Source: a virus
Length of the DNA: 41,149 bases
Reading direction: 5' to 3' (one strand)
IMG/VR virus record: IMGVR_UViG_3300022562_000348
Span: 1 to 41,149 of that record
Shown here: one piece after another, positions 8,550-18,900 of the stretch
How positions within the stretch are numbered: the stretch's first letter is position 1
Layout: each line of letters begins with the position of its first letter
Translations under genes and position numbers: made by a program
Notes under the pieces: model-generated
What the model saw: only the letters and a program-made list of their open reading frames with translations
The model's database searches: none
What the model was told of the DNA's origin: nothing

Positions 8550-8861
8550 TTACACCATAAATAGTATTACTACTGCTATGGCTAGTATGATTACTGAGAT
8601 GCTCAGTACCGCATTAATGGCTATCTGCCACCGTAGGAAGCTGTCTAGTTTATCATGTATATAGATATGGTCGGACGGGTTCTTGCCTGGAAATCCGGAT
8701 AATACTGCGTCCTTGTTTCGCTCCTCTTCGTACATATGATTAACTAGTCGCTCGTTGAGATTATCAATCTTAACCTCTGTTTTAGAGGCTAGTAGATTAA
8801 TATCGGTTAGCACGCCTATGATGCCTCTAGTGTCTGAAGATTCAGTCTTCTCGGGCTCCAT
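8550..8861 (-). CDS. Small C-tail-anchored membrane protein, XhlA-like
   Basis: A 103-residue protein with a charged N-terminal part, a probable coiled coil (about 18-45, with NLNERLVNHMYEEE) and one strong C-terminal membrane segment (about 78-102, AINAVLSISVIILAIAVVI). This layout resembles haemolysin XhlA-type proteins found in phage lysis cassettes, where they act with the holin and endolysin. GGAG 7 nt before the ATG supports the start. It overlaps the next upstream gene by 20 nt and is the last gene of the leftward operon. The lysis role is inferred from topology and position. Confidence 0.6.
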   Translation of the reverse strand: MEPEKTESSDTRGIIGVLTDINLLASKTEVKIDNLNERLVNHMYEEERNKDAVLSGFPGKNPSDHIYIHDKLDSFLRWQIAINAVLSISVIILAIAVVILFMV

Positions 8862-9249
8862 GTAGTTCTCCTAGTAGTGCCTTGTTTTCCTGAAGTAGTT
8901 TTTCCATCATTCTGCTTTGATTTATCAGTTGAGTTCTAACCACTTGTAGCTCCTCTTGCAAAGAAAGGACCCTGTTTTTAATAGCGGTAAGGTCCTCGGT
9001 TAATTTTACAGCAGATTCCAGTGCCTGAATACGTTCAGTCTCAAGTATTTTGTTTCTCTCGCGTAACGATTCAAGCTCTTCCTTGTAGACAGCGATTATA
9101 TCTACTTCGGCTCTGTCTTTTACGGTCTCTACACCGTCCTTAACGAATCTTCTGTATAGGTACCTACCACCAAGCACAAGACCTAGTAAGCCGGGTACTA
9201 TAGCAGAGTCAAAAAGTGACAGCGTAGATAGTAGTGATGGATCCGGCAT
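8842..9249 (-). CDS. Membrane-anchored coiled-coil protein in lysis cassette
   Basis: A 135-residue protein with a hydrophobic N-terminal segment (about 10-32, including AIVPGLLGLVLGGRYLY) followed by a long heptad-rich coiled coil (about 45-130, rich in Glu, Leu, Arg and Gln). A single membrane anchor plus coiled coil is reminiscent of spanins or holin-associated proteins, but a separate spanin pair already exists upstream (9652-10385). It may be an accessory lysis or membrane-tethering factor. AAGGAC supports the ATG at 9249. I do not recognise a family. Confidence 0.55.
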   Translation of the reverse strand: MPDPSLLSTLSLFDSAIVPGLLGLVLGGRYLYRRFVKDGVETVKDRAEVDIIAVYKEELESLRERNKILETERIQALESAVKLTEDLTAIKNRVLSLQEELQVVRTQLINQSRMMEKLLQENKALLGELHGARED

Positions 9250-9257
9250 AATAGTCC

Positions 9258-9773
9258 TTAGGCTACGCTAGGTGTTTGCCCGGCTCTTAGATCTGCTAGT
9301 GTAAGGCCAAATCTCATTTGAAAGTGAGGAGCGTCGGGCATGCTGCTCCAATTACCACCCCACTCAAGACCCGGGATCTGTTCAGATAGTCTGCCTACCT
9401 GGACCCAGTCGCTAGCCCCGTCATTGTTCCAATCAGTTCGCTCAACATCCCATTCTATCTTCTTACCAGATGGGTCGGTGACTGCTATATCAAACGCGAG
9501 TCCATACCCATGAAAACTATTAAATACAGTTCTGGCTTTTGTAATGATGCGCTTATTTTCGCGCTCTGTAATCGGTGCTAGTCCAGCTACCTTACGTAGA
9601 TTATTAACGATAGGTAGAGGTTTTCGCCCCTGGGCGTAGAAGGCACGCTGCTCATCTTCCGTCCGCATTGTCTGCGTGAAGATTATCCGTATTCCCTGAC
9701 TCGCTGCCAGAGCCTGCAGTTTCAGTGCCGCTTCTTTCACTTTGGGGTGTAGTAAGTCTAATGATCTTGCCAT
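9258..9773 (-). CDS. Endolysin, M15 L-alanyl-D-glutamate peptidase type
   Basis: A 171-residue zinc peptidase of the VanY/M15 family, like the T5 endolysin. The zinc ligands are H88 and D95 in SFHGYGLAFDI and H150 in DAPHFQM. The catalytic glutamate is E137 in LEWGGNW. The enzyme should cut the peptide stems of peptidoglycan at the end of infection. The N-terminus (LHPKVKEAALKLQALA) is helical and no signal peptide is present, so it depends on a holin. AGGG about 8 nt upstream supports the start, which lies inside the Rz1-like gene (122-nt overlap). The insert EWDVERTDWNNDGASDW may be a small Asp-rich cation-binding loop. Confidence 0.93.
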   Translation of the reverse strand: MARSLDLLHPKVKEAALKLQALAASQGIRIIFTQTMRTEDEQRAFYAQGRKPLPIVNNLRKVAGLAPITERENKRIITKARTVFNSFHGYGLAFDIAVTDPSGKKIEWDVERTDWNNDGASDWVQVGRLSEQIPGLEWGGNWSSMPDAPHFQMRFGLTLADLRAGQTPSVA

Positions 9774-10026
9774 TATTCAACCCTTGTATAATACTCTGCA
9801 GTTCCTCAACTCTGGAGCTACACTTTATAAAAATCACTTGATCGTCAACTCTAGCTTCCAGTACATCGTAAAAGCTAGTAAAGACGTAATCTGTACGAGG
9901 AGGCTCACATGGCTGCATTGTACTTTCTTTAGGTATATGTACTTCAAAGGCCTCGTTCGGCTTTACATTATGGTGACACCCAGCTAGGAGTACTAGTATT
10001 AATGCTGCGATCCAATTTCGTTCCAT
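9652..10026 (-). CDS. Rz1-like outer-membrane spanin lipoprotein
   Basis: A 124-residue lipoprotein. The signal sequence AALILVLLAGC ends in a good lipobox (LAGC, Cys16), predicting lipid anchoring to the outer membrane. It starts within the Rz-like gene (28-nt overlap in another frame), as o-spanin genes often do, and its 3' end overlaps the endolysin gene by 122 nt. It is longer than most Rz1 proteins; the extra C-terminal part, rich in Ser, Gly, Glu and Asn (about 95-124), is the part encoded within the overlap. With the i-spanin it should fuse inner and outer membranes after peptidoglycan is cut. Confidence 0.8.
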   Translation of the reverse strand: MERNWIAALILVLLAGCHHNVKPNEAFEVHIPKESTMQPCEPPRTDYVFTSFYDVLEARVDDQVIFIKCSSRVEELQSIIQGLNNGKIIRLTTPQSERSGTETAGSGSESGNTDNLHADNADGR

Positions 10027-10385
10027 CTCTCTGAGAACTCCTTGCTTGGAACACAGTCTTGACTGCCTGTATCCGGGTTATTGATGATAGTAGTCGGTTT
10101 AATGTTACGTATGGATCCTCGTACCTTACCTAGTTCTACTATCTGATTAGACAATGTATTGTCGATAGTAGTAAACCTATCCGCTAAGTCTTGGGAGAAC
10201 GTAACTTGAGCGTTTAACATTTCAATTTGGCCAACCGCTACTTGGTACTTAAATTCTAGGTCTTCGATAGTGTGCTGCCTAGAGATAAATCCTAGGTAGA
10301 ACACGTATAGAAGAGCTACTAACCCCCCACCAATGTATATTGCGTATTTACTTGTCAGCAGGCGGATTGCCTTGATCCAAAACAT
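9999..10385 (-). CDS. Rz-like inner-membrane spanin
   Basis: A 128-residue protein with an N-terminal signal anchor (about 15-35, IYIGGGLVALLYVFYLGFI), a periplasmic coiled coil (about 36-95) and a C-terminal segment DCVPSKEFSERWNEI typical of i-spanin tails. GGAGG 8 nt upstream sets the ATG at 10385. It overlaps the holin candidate upstream and the Rz1-like gene downstream, giving the compact order holin, Rz, Rz1, endolysin. The function is inferred from topology and from the overlapping lipoprotein gene. Confidence 0.8.
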   Translation of the reverse strand: MFWIKAIRLLTSKYAIYIGGGLVALLYVFYLGFISRQHTIEDLEFKYQVAVGQIEMLNAQVTFSQDLADRFTTIDNTLSNQIVELGKVRGSIRNIKPTTIINNPDTGSQDCVPSKEFSERWNEIGSQH

Positions 10386-10650
10386 CCTGTGTACCTCCGT
10401 ACTTTTTCTTGATAACTAAGTCACCAAGCTTGTTGCCTGTCAGTGCCCCTATAACAATAGTTGTCATCCACAGTAGTCCGTCAATATCCACTGGCACTGG
10501 CACAGTGGATACCACGGATAAAGCATACATAACATAAACAGTTACTACTGCAGCGTTGCAGATAGTGAACCAGAACTTAGAAGAGCTATACTGCTTGTTC
10601 TCTTTAGAGTATAGTATGTCATGTATAAATTGTTTTATAGGAGAGCCCAT
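10348..10650 (-). CDS. Putative holin
   Basis: A 100-residue protein with two hydrophobic segments (about 27-48, FWFTICNAAVVTVYVMYALS, and about 56-73, IDGLLWMTTIVIGALTGNKL). The N-terminus and C-terminus are charged (KKKYGGTQ). Two-helix membrane proteins next to spanins and endolysin are usually holins, which time lysis by making inner-membrane holes. It overlaps the fibre gene by 16 nt and the Rz gene by 38 nt. No sequence family is recognised with certainty. Confidence 0.68.
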   Translation of the reverse strand: MGSPIKQFIHDILYSKENKQYSSSKFWFTICNAAVVTVYVMYALSVVSTVPVPVDIDGLLWMTTIVIGALTGNKLGDLVIKKKYGGTQDVLDQGNPPADK

Positions 10651-12245
10651 CCTACTGTTCCTCCGATATATCTTAACCCGATTGTGACCACATTCACATC
10701 ATTAAATGATAGATCCTCCGAAAGCCCCATAATCAGGCTACTGTTGCGAAGAATAGTGAATGTAGAACCAGTCTTGTTGGTAAAGAAGCATGTATCACCA
10801 TTACTTGGGGCTACTGGTAGGGTCTGGTTAGATGCTACAGTGACCAAGTTGTGTGTTCCTGCGGCTACAGTCGCAGCGGCAGTTCTAGTTACAACACTAA
10901 TGCCCTGAACATTAAGGCCTGCGACATTAAGGCTACCAAACGTTGCTACATCAGCGTACATACCACCACCAACCTGCAGACTGTACGCTCCTTGATCGGT
11001 AGTGTTGATTAAGCACTCACCGTTCCCATTGACGTATGGTATGTAGCTAGAACCTGTAGTACCTACGTGGTACCCATCCAAACGATCTGCATTAAGATTG
11101 GTTACTAGACCAGTATCGGTGATGCCACCTATATATGTGGTGGTTAGAGCATTTACGGTAAGAGCACCTGTATCGGATAAGAACATCAGGGTAGTGCCAC
11201 CACCGGAATTTGCAGCAGCGCTATTATGGGTTCCACCCTTATACCATGCAAATGCACTAGGAGTTCTATTATAGAAGGTGTTTGCTTGTGTACCAATACC
11301 GTAAGTATTACTCCACAGCTCCATGACTTGTCTGTGGTTAGTACTGAACGTAAGTTTATAACTACCCTGAATAGCAGAGTCCGCATCCGTACGTACAAAC
11401 GAGGTAGCCTGTAACGAGTCCAGCAGATCGGCATTTAAACCGCTGCCCGACCCGTGGTTGGCGGAGGTCCACACCCTACCAGACCCTGCACCGTTCTCGG
11501 AAGTGTGTACCTCACCTATAGCATTGGTAATGTATAGTCTGGAGTCGGTCCCAGTTTTCTTACCGATAGAGCCTTGAAGAGTTGTGCCATCAGACTCGTA
11601 GATGCTAATTAGTGCAATGTTTGCGTTACCTGCGCCGGAACCTACTAATTTTGTACTACCAGATAGTGCCGCGTTCACAAATGAGAAGTCACTAAGGGCT
11701 GTTACCCAGCTCATCTGTGTTCCGTCGTTTGTAAGGACGGAGTCCGCTACTAATGCAGGTATATCTGTAGCTAGATCGGGGATCACTTCCCAAGTGGATC
11801 CATTATAAATAATAGAATCACCAGCTACATATGGAGTACCACTAATAGTTACGTCATTAGGTGAAATAACCCATCTATCCCCAGCTATAGGGCTAACAGG
11901 GTACGATGTGCTGTTCCATACACCACGGTAGGTAATATTCTGACCCTGTAGCGCATAGTGCTTAGCAGAGTACTCGGTAGTTCCTGGAACGTACACACCC
12001 GGTGTATGAGCTGCCCACTGACTTGCGAGAGTCTCCGAGTCAGAGGCATTAGATTCGGAGGTTGCAGCCGCAGCAGCTGATGAAGCTGCATTGGTCTCTG
12101 ACACAGCGGCAGCGGCCGCCGACGCTGTGGCTAGATCCGTATAAGTAGCAAAACTCGAACTGATGGTATTCATTTCTGCTACCATCAGGTTTAGTTTTGC
12201 GATGTAGTCAACCTGACCACTATAAAAGCTAGCAAATACTGTCAT
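10635..12245 (-). CDS. Tail fibre protein
   Basis: A 536-residue protein. After a short N-terminal domain comes an Ala/Ser-rich coiled-coil stretch (about 38-75, with SAAAAAVSETNAASS-like repeats) typical of lambda Stf-like side fibres. A carbohydrate-binding-module-like segment follows (about 100-155, GVWNSTSYPVSPIAGDRW). Two NAD-x-LD fibre repeats (LNADLLDSLQA and LNADRLDGYHV) lie in the second half. The C-terminus is a beta-rich domain that probably forms the receptor-binding tip or its base. It lies at the end of the tail gene block, next to lysis genes, the usual place for fibres. The receptor is unknown. Confidence 0.82.
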   Translation of the reverse strand: MTVFASFYSGQVDYIAKLNLMVAEMNTISSSFATYTDLATASAAAAAVSETNAASSAAAAATSESNASDSETLASQWAAHTPGVYVPGTTEYSAKHYALQGQNITYRGVWNSTSYPVSPIAGDRWVISPNDVTISGTPYVAGDSIIYNGSTWEVIPDLATDIPALVADSVLTNDGTQMSWVTALSDFSFVNAALSGSTKLVGSGAGNANIALISIYESDGTTLQGSIGKKTGTDSRLYITNAIGEVHTSENGAGSGRVWTSANHGSGSGLNADLLDSLQATSFVRTDADSAIQGSYKLTFSTNHRQVMELWSNTYGIGTQANTFYNRTPSAFAWYKGGTHNSAAANSGGGTTLMFLSDTGALTVNALTTTYIGGITDTGLVTNLNADRLDGYHVGTTGSSYIPYVNGNGECLINTTDQGAYSLQVGGGMYADVATFGSLNVAGLNVQGISVVTRTAAATVAAGTHNLVTVASNQTLPVAPSNGDTCFFTNKTGSTFTILRNSSLIMGLSEDLSFNDVNVVTIGLRYIGGTVGWALL

Positions 12246-13078
12246 TAGATTTCCTCAAAGGTCAGGGAGCTGTTGTAGTACCCAAGATACGATGTACTAG
12301 CTTCAAAAGCATTGGTGCTCTTTACTACTGCTGTATAATCGACCTCTTGGAATGTAGTTGTTAGTGGAGAGGATGCGTCCACTTGGAATAGTGATAGAAC
12401 AATGGGTAGCTTCTTATTAATGAAGCGTAGCAACATAAGCCGATCACCCTCGTCCATCAAGCTCATATCAAACGAGAATTTTCTAAATGAGACACCTGCT
12501 GTGGTTCGCAGACTTCCATCTTCCGTTCTATACGTAGTATTAGTATCAGCAAACGTTAGAGTTAGGCCTTTACTTGCGTCCCTAGCTGGTTCGATGTACA
12601 CCCCCGCATAAACATAAGATAGATTTATCTCAGTAAGGGTAGGGTCTGTAATAGTTATATCGATATAATACACAGATTCATACGCTTGGTCAAACCACCC
12701 CGGTATAGCAAACTTATTGGTGAATATAGAACCTAGTGGGTCCACACCCCATACCAGTGTACCGAATGGTACTATCGGCGCGACTTCCGTCTTAGCTATA
12801 GTTGCCATTACTGTACCACCGGAGTCTAGCAACTCGTAAGTAACTGAGGAGGTAGCGGTTAAGTTTGATGGACCAAGTATGACCGCTGAGATCGCTGTAT
12901 CGGTGCCTAGTGTCAGTCGTAGTTTAACTGTATTAGCAGTTGGGTAAGATCGACTGTACCTACCCTTATTGTAATTAGTGATATTTGATGCAGGAAGAGC
13001 CGCTACTTCTGTACCAGTTATAACCGATACGAAGGCGTCCTTAGCCAAATTATCCACTACGAATCTTAAATTAGACAT
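12245..13078 (-). CDS. Tail tip/baseplate-associated protein
   Basis: A 277-residue beta-rich protein between two fibre genes. It has an N-terminal part with ASNITNYNKGRYSRS, a discoidin/galactose-binding-like middle (SAVILGPSNLTATSSVTYELLD) and a C-terminal part, RKFSFDMSLMDEGDRLMLLRFI, that resembles a domain seen in tail-tip proteins of long-tailed phages. Start and stop codons overlap those of both neighbours (TAATG type). A structural role at the distal tail is inferred from position; the exact family is not recognised. Confidence 0.6.
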   Translation of the reverse strand: MSNLRFVVDNLAKDAFVSVITGTEVAALPASNITNYNKGRYSRSYPTANTVKLRLTLGTDTAISAVILGPSNLTATSSVTYELLDSGGTVMATIAKTEVAPIVPFGTLVWGVDPLGSIFTNKFAIPGWFDQAYESVYYIDITITDPTLTEINLSYVYAGVYIEPARDASKGLTLTFADTNTTYRTEDGSLRTTAGVSFRKFSFDMSLMDEGDRLMLLRFINKKLPIVLSLFQVDASSPLTTTFQEVDYTAVVKSTNAFEASTSYLGYYNSSLTFEEI

Positions 13079-14211
13079 TATGCAATACTTCCTTTCACAA
13101 CCATAAATCGTATGGTTACTGCTTCGGCCAATGCAGAGCTATGTACGTTTTTGAGAGCTATTACGGCCGCTCCCGCTCCATTTGAGCACCAGACATTGTA
13201 GTAACCTGTGTTGGCTATGCCACTAGCGTTCAGACTGACTAACAATATATCTCCAGCACTGGATATATAACTATTATTGAACGTAAATAGTACAGTACTT
13301 CCTGCAGCCAAGCTGGCTGCATGCATAGTTATGTGTCCGGACGGCTTGTCTAAAGTTACCGCAGTGGACTTGCTAGTAGTCTGCGTTACTGTACCTCCTG
13401 TACCAGACCCATACCCGATGCGACCAGTTCTGGCTACAATATCTCCCGTATAATCAATAGTAAGGTGATTAACAAGAGAAATATTATCATCAGCCGCCCC
13501 AGATGTGGTAGACGTGTAAAATGCCATGCTACCCGGACTGGTAGTTATCAGTGAAGCGTACCCAGATGTTTTAAACTTCCAGTTAGTGCCGTTATAATAT
13601 AGGTTTCCACCAAGAGCTCCCCAGCTAGTTGAACCGATCAGAGATCCCACAGTACTAATGTCTAGCCCGTATAGCTGTATACCCCCGGTACCCCAGTTGG
13701 ACGGTGTTACACCAACACCAACGTTATTCCCGAACTGAGCATCACCATTATAGGATAGTTTCAGTGGGGTGGACTGCAGGGCCCCGTCACTTCTCTGTAT
13801 CCACTGTAGGTGGCATGTTGCAGACGTACTACCAGTGGAGTTAAGGGCCACTGCTAGTCCGTATGTGGCCCCCTGCCCAAATAGTACTCGTCCGGCATTA
13901 GTAGTGCCTGAACTGGTTTTAAATTCTGCGGCGTACTGTGCTACCGAAGTTTCAGTAGCCTTATTGAATACAGACCCCCCACTAAAGGTAGCCAGACTGC
14001 TAGCTGTAATAGTGGATGCAGTTGCTGATGTCACAGATACTGCATTAGCATATAGAGTACCAGACCCTAGGTTGATATCACCGGAACTAAAGGTCAGTGT
14101 ACCTGACATGGTATCACCGGCCTTCAGTAGGTAATCAGAAGAACCAGGAACTGCATACTCAGTAACATTGTCTGCCTGCATAGCGGCAGTTCGAGCATTC
14201 TTTGTTGTCAT
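13078..14211 (-). CDS. Tail fibre-like protein
   Basis: A 377-residue protein, rich in Ser, Thr, Gly and Ala. LLKAGDTMSGTLTF near residue 28 is the common phage tail-collar/fibre repeat motif. The middle is beta-rich (GNNVGVGVTPSNW and YYNGTNWKFKT). The C-terminal part (about 260-377, GRIGYGSGTGGTVTQTTSKS and the following DKPSGHITM) is a module found at the ends of many phage fibre and tail proteins. It overlaps the tail-tip gene upstream by 4 nt. It is probably a second fibre or tip protein for host binding. Confidence 0.75.
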   Translation of the reverse strand: MTTKNARTAAMQADNVTEYAVPGSSDYLLKAGDTMSGTLTFSSGDINLGSGTLYANAVSVTSATASTITASSLATFSGGSVFNKATETSVAQYAAEFKTSSGTTNAGRVLFGQGATYGLAVALNSTGSTSATCHLQWIQRSDGALQSTPLKLSYNGDAQFGNNVGVGVTPSNWGTGGIQLYGLDISTVGSLIGSTSWGALGGNLYYNGTNWKFKTSGYASLITTSPGSMAFYTSTTSGAADDNISLVNHLTIDYTGDIVARTGRIGYGSGTGGTVTQTTSKSTAVTLDKPSGHITMHAASLAAGSTVLFTFNNSYISSAGDILLVSLNASGIANTGYYNVWCSNGAGAAVIALKNVHSSALAEAVTIRFMVVKGSIA

Positions 14212-15932
14212 ACTAGTAGATCCAGAGTAAACGTACCTTTAGTTACGTTCTGGTACTTGCCAATTACTATAGCCTTAACACCTGCATCGAAATCATATCT
14301 GGGGTATGCAAGGTATATACAGTCTCCTAGCTTTAGGGACCATACTACCGGAGTAGTACCTATAGATAATAGCATGGAGCGTCGACATAGTCTATTAGCT
14401 CGCCTAGAGGCTTCTTCAGCGGCTCTAGTTAATTCGATCAGACTGGTACCTTCCGGAGTGGACGGTGAGTCTGGTAGATTGTAGTTGGTATCGACCGGGG
14501 TATCTGGCTCTCCGGTCAGTTCGTTAAACTCTCTTTGTAGAATCTCTTTCTGCGGGCCTGGGACCATGAAAGCTAGTTCGTTGGCCGGAGTAAAGTTTCT
14601 AGCGTAACCTATGGTTACATTGTTAACGCTTGGAGACTCAATTCCTTTTACCTTAAACTCCTTATCTATAATGTCGGAGACATCTAGCGTAAAGGTTGCA
14701 GTGCCGTCCTCAGGTAAACCTATCAGCAGTAAGGAGAACTTAGAGTCGTCCGTGATGATAAGTTCGGTAGATAGTGACTCAGATAGGGTGTTAACTATGT
14801 TGATTATGTTATCTGAGCTAGACCCATAATAGCATACTTCTACTAGGTTAGCATTTCCAGTTCCATCTGAAACGGCCGTACTTACTAAGTACGTATATAA
14901 AGTAGCTAGATCGAAATCCGTTACGCCCAGCCTATTTTGAATTATACCATAGTTAGTTAGGAGATTCAATAATAAATTTGGAAGGTCAGATACATATACG
15001 TATGTACTAGTAGCTGTGGATATGGAAGCCGTTGCACCAGTTACTGTAAAGGTGTTTGCTTCGTATATCTCTGCGCCGCGGACGTCGCAAGTTATATTAC
15101 CATACGCAGGTGCCGTGATCCTAATAACGCCCTCACTTAAGAAAACGTCGTAGGATGCTGGTGGGAGTGTTATGCCATTATCTCGTACGGCGACGACCTC
15201 AGCAATCTGTCCGTCGTGGATCATGAAATAGTTACCCGATACTGTATCATCAGCGTATACCCAGTCTACGTTTAGTGGGGATATATTAAAGCAATCTCCG
15301 AAACATACTGGTAGAGGTTTATCACGTTCTTGGTACCTAGAGTTTCCACTGGGCATAGGAGTGCCCGAGTGACGATCCTTGTACAGTTCATCGAGCGTTC
15401 TGACCGCTCCTGTGGCAGTAACGTTTATAGGCTGGTTAAATAGCTGTAGTCGGTCCTTAAATCTTACTGTTAGTGTGTTGGCATCGTACACAGAAATATC
15501 GTCTACGATACCAAAGAAAATTTGTCTAAAATCTGGTCGCTCCCAAGTGCTGTCGCCCAAGTATAGGCGCACTATCTGGTTGCGGAATATGTGATAGTTA
15601 GAACCATCACGAATTAAATAATCGAGTACGCCTTCTGCATTGTCAATGTTAATACTACCCCAGTTGAATGAGAAGCTACCCTTAAATATATCTAGTGACT
15701 GAGCGAAGTCAAATCCGCCTATAACCGCAGGGCGGTACCAAGTGTTATTAGGAGTACCTCCTCCACTGACGTATGAGCCGTCAGTGTAGGAGGATCCTGT
15801 TGTATACTCTAAACTTGAGAAGTATAGAGTCTTGGTAGAGGTGGAGACCACATCGTAATACTCCAGCTCTACCAGTAACACTCTATGGGCATATTCACTC
15901 AGCAGCCAGTTCTGGTACTGCTGATCGGTCAT
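14208..15932 (-). CDS. Tail tip / baseplate hub protein
   Basis: A 574-residue protein directly downstream of the tape measure gene, the usual location of distal tail and hub proteins. It begins with a beta-rich domain (HRVLLVELEYYDVVS, SSLEYTTGSSYTDGSY) and later contains RQIFFGIVDDISVYDANTLT, similar in style to tail-tip proteins that form the ring around the tape measure's exit. The C-terminal part (LGDCIYLAYPRYDF) looks like a gp27/hub-type fold. AGGATCG upstream of the ATG supports the start. The identification rests on position and style, not on a specific motif. Confidence 0.65.
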   Translation of the reverse strand: MTDQQYQNWLLSEYAHRVLLVELEYYDVVSTSTKTLYFSSLEYTTGSSYTDGSYVSGGGTPNNTWYRPAVIGGFDFAQSLDIFKGSFSFNWGSINIDNAEGVLDYLIRDGSNYHIFRNQIVRLYLGDSTWERPDFRQIFFGIVDDISVYDANTLTVRFKDRLQLFNQPINVTATGAVRTLDELYKDRHSGTPMPSGNSRYQERDKPLPVCFGDCFNISPLNVDWVYADDTVSGNYFMIHDGQIAEVVAVRDNGITLPPASYDVFLSEGVIRITAPAYGNITCDVRGAEIYEANTFTVTGATASISTATSTYVYVSDLPNLLLNLLTNYGIIQNRLGVTDFDLATLYTYLVSTAVSDGTGNANLVEVCYYGSSSDNIINIVNTLSESLSTELIITDDSKFSLLLIGLPEDGTATFTLDVSDIIDKEFKVKGIESPSVNNVTIGYARNFTPANELAFMVPGPQKEILQREFNELTGEPDTPVDTNYNLPDSPSTPEGTSLIELTRAAEEASRRANRLCRRSMLLSIGTTPVVWSLKLGDCIYLAYPRYDFDAGVKAIVIGKYQNVTKGTFTLDLLV

Positions 15933-18900
15933 TATACGATCCTGTTAACTTTACCCGCTTGCTCAACACGTTGAGCGCTTCTTTCGGAAGTATCTTCGTT
16001 ACTCTTGACAATACGGTTAGTAGACTCCATACTGCTGTTAGCAACTGTACCGGCAATCATTCTAGAATTATCAGTAGCCTCTCGACGTAGCTGGCTAACT
16101 TCTTCTCTCAGACGTCTAACTTCGGCTGCTAGCACGATTGAGCTATCACCTGGGTTAGATAGAGAGTCCATTAGTTCGGCGTTCTCAGCGGCTGTAAGAA
16201 TACGCTCACCTTTGTGAATCTTAGCGATCATATCCTTAGGCACATACGAAGTACCTACATCATAGCTTCCTTCGATAGGTGCATAGTTACCACTAGCGAT
16301 AGCCTGCTGCACAACAACCGATAGGGAGCTAGAGAAGCTTTCTGCTACAGAACTCCAGAATCCTAGATCTGTTAGCGTAGTAACGGAGTCAGACAGCTGC
16401 ATAGCGGAGGTGATTAAATCATCTCCCACTGCTGCTCGTTGTGCATCAAGCACGTCACGAATAGCAGTAAGCTCTAGTAGCTGTTCATTTAGAATCTCGT
16501 TTCTAGCTGTATCAATCTGTTGCTGAATATCAATTGCAGATCCTTGAATACCTAGAGACTCTAGAGTACTTGTAACTGCATTGTAGATATCAGTGTAACC
16601 CTGTCCGGACGCATAGCCCTCGCGACCTAGTTGTAGAAGCGTATCCGCAGACCCTAGAATTGCATCCTGAGCTGTAGAAACTTCTTCCGCGGTATAAGAT
16701 CCTGCATCTGCAAGAATGGCCGCGTAGTCGGCAAACTGCTGGTTAGCCGCAGCTAGCTGATCTTCTTTAGATAGAATGGAGTTGTCAGAGAACTGAAGAT
16801 TGTTTAGATAATCAGTTACAGACAATGCAAAGTCTAGATTGGCCTGCATCTGCTCTACTTGCGCAGAATAGTAGGTTTCTAGAGCACCCTGCACATCCTC
16901 AGCTGCAGATAGGATGTTATTGGAGTCACCTAGCTGTTGAGCTAGTGCTAGTCTATCCTTAGCTTCATCTAGTGAGGCCTTGTATAGTCCCTGTAGATAA
17001 GCCCCGCCATCACCAAGTTGCTGGTAGATGTTACCCATCTGCTCTTCAACGGAATATACACCCTTATTTAGGTTGTTCCACAGATCCTCTAGCTCTTTAG
17101 TCTTGTCTAGACGTAGCTCGAACATCTGCTTTTCTCCATCTACAAGTTCGTACTGTGCATCCGCTAGTGCGGATAGTGCTTCAGCTTGAGATTGAGTTAA
17201 GGTGGTGAAATCGGCGTTAGCTATAACACTTTCAACCATTTGGAAGTTATCTAAGAACCACTGAGTGGTCATAGTTGCACCACCAGTTAGCATCGCATTG
17301 ATTTCTGTACCGTACTGACGGTATATTTCTGCGATAGCTAGATTGGTCTTATCAACTGTCTCTCTAACTATAGCTGTCTCTTCAATGCCACGCTGCTGGT
17401 CCCTACGGATATCTAGATCCTTCTTAGCTTCCTGCAGAGTAGCTACTCGCATACGCTCCAGCGATTCGTTGAACTGCGCAAGAACCTGCATAGGATCTTG
17501 TAGCTCTCCGTACTGAGCGTACGACATGTCTAGCTGTTGTTGAAATGAGTTCAGGCCTTGCTGATAATAGGAAAGAATACGTGCGTACCAAGCATCATTA
17601 CTATATCTCCAACCCTGGTCACCATACTGTCTAGCATCGGCTAGGTTTTGTGCTCTATTTGCACTCTGTAGATCAATAGAATCTTGTAGTTCTTGTATTC
17701 GTCTCTCATAGTACTGACGCTGCTGAGTTACTTGTAGATATAGAGGGTTAGCTGCCGCTGCTGCGTCCGCCGCCTCTTGATACTTACCAGCATAGTCACT
17801 GTACGCCCCAGAGATAACGTTCTGACTGCGGATATCGTACTTCTCCAGAATACTCTGGTTAATATCTCGTAGATCGCTAAGTAGCTCAAGCATCTTAGCG
17901 TAGTTATCTTCCGCAGAGCTGCGGGCAGAGCTGCTACCACTAGAGCTGGAACTACTTCCACCAGAACTACGCACAGGAGTCTTTGCCTTAGATGGGAAGA
18001 ACCCAGACAGTCCAGAAGTGGCGCTGTTAACAAACTTTGGCACATCAACCGACATGAACTCTTTAAATGCTGGATCGTTAAATACAAGCTTAATACCATT
18101 AATCCAGTTGCTGATATCAACGGATGCTTGACCTAGAAAGCTAGTTACTGCATCGCTACCGGCCTGTGCTAGTGCTGTACCGCCAGATACACCTGCCACT
18201 GCACCACCTGCTGCAATAGGGGCGGCCATACCACCGGCCGCGGAAGCAGCTCCGGTTAGCAGAGTAGTGGTCAGCTGGCTACTGATAGCCTCGGAGATCA
18301 TGTTGGTGACAGGATCAAGAACCAGTCGTTCCATAAGGGACTGATTAATCTGATCCGAGAAGTAGTCACCGAAGGTTGCGAATCCAGAATCTTCTAGGAA
18401 TGCTGCGGGATCTTCGAAGTACGACTTCATTGCAGAAGCAATATTGCTTGGATCTAGCGTATCCAGTGAGTATACTATATCTGTAATACCCTCGGATACA
18501 GCAGACATATCGAAGTCTGTATCGGTAGTGGTTAAAAGCTCCATTACGCTGGTTGTAAAGTCCTTATTGAACTGTAGGTAAGCCTGTCTCATTAGGCGAC
18601 CAGCTTTATTCACATTAGCTGCCAGAGTGGACATCGCCTCGATGAATTGAGGGTTTTCCATAACGGCTGTAAACGCATTTATCTTGTTTTCAACTTCTGT
18701 AAAGTCTAGATCGGCTAAATCATTATTGAATCCCATAGTAGAGTCTAGTATAGGAGTGATAATGTTATCCGCTATCATCTGTCCGATAGGTTGAGCCACT
18801 AGAGCGTCGAACATACCGTTCATTATATCATCTACAAGTACCTGACCAATCTGTCTACCGCCTGTGCTTTGAAGCATAGAGCGGTCGTCCATGGTGGCTG

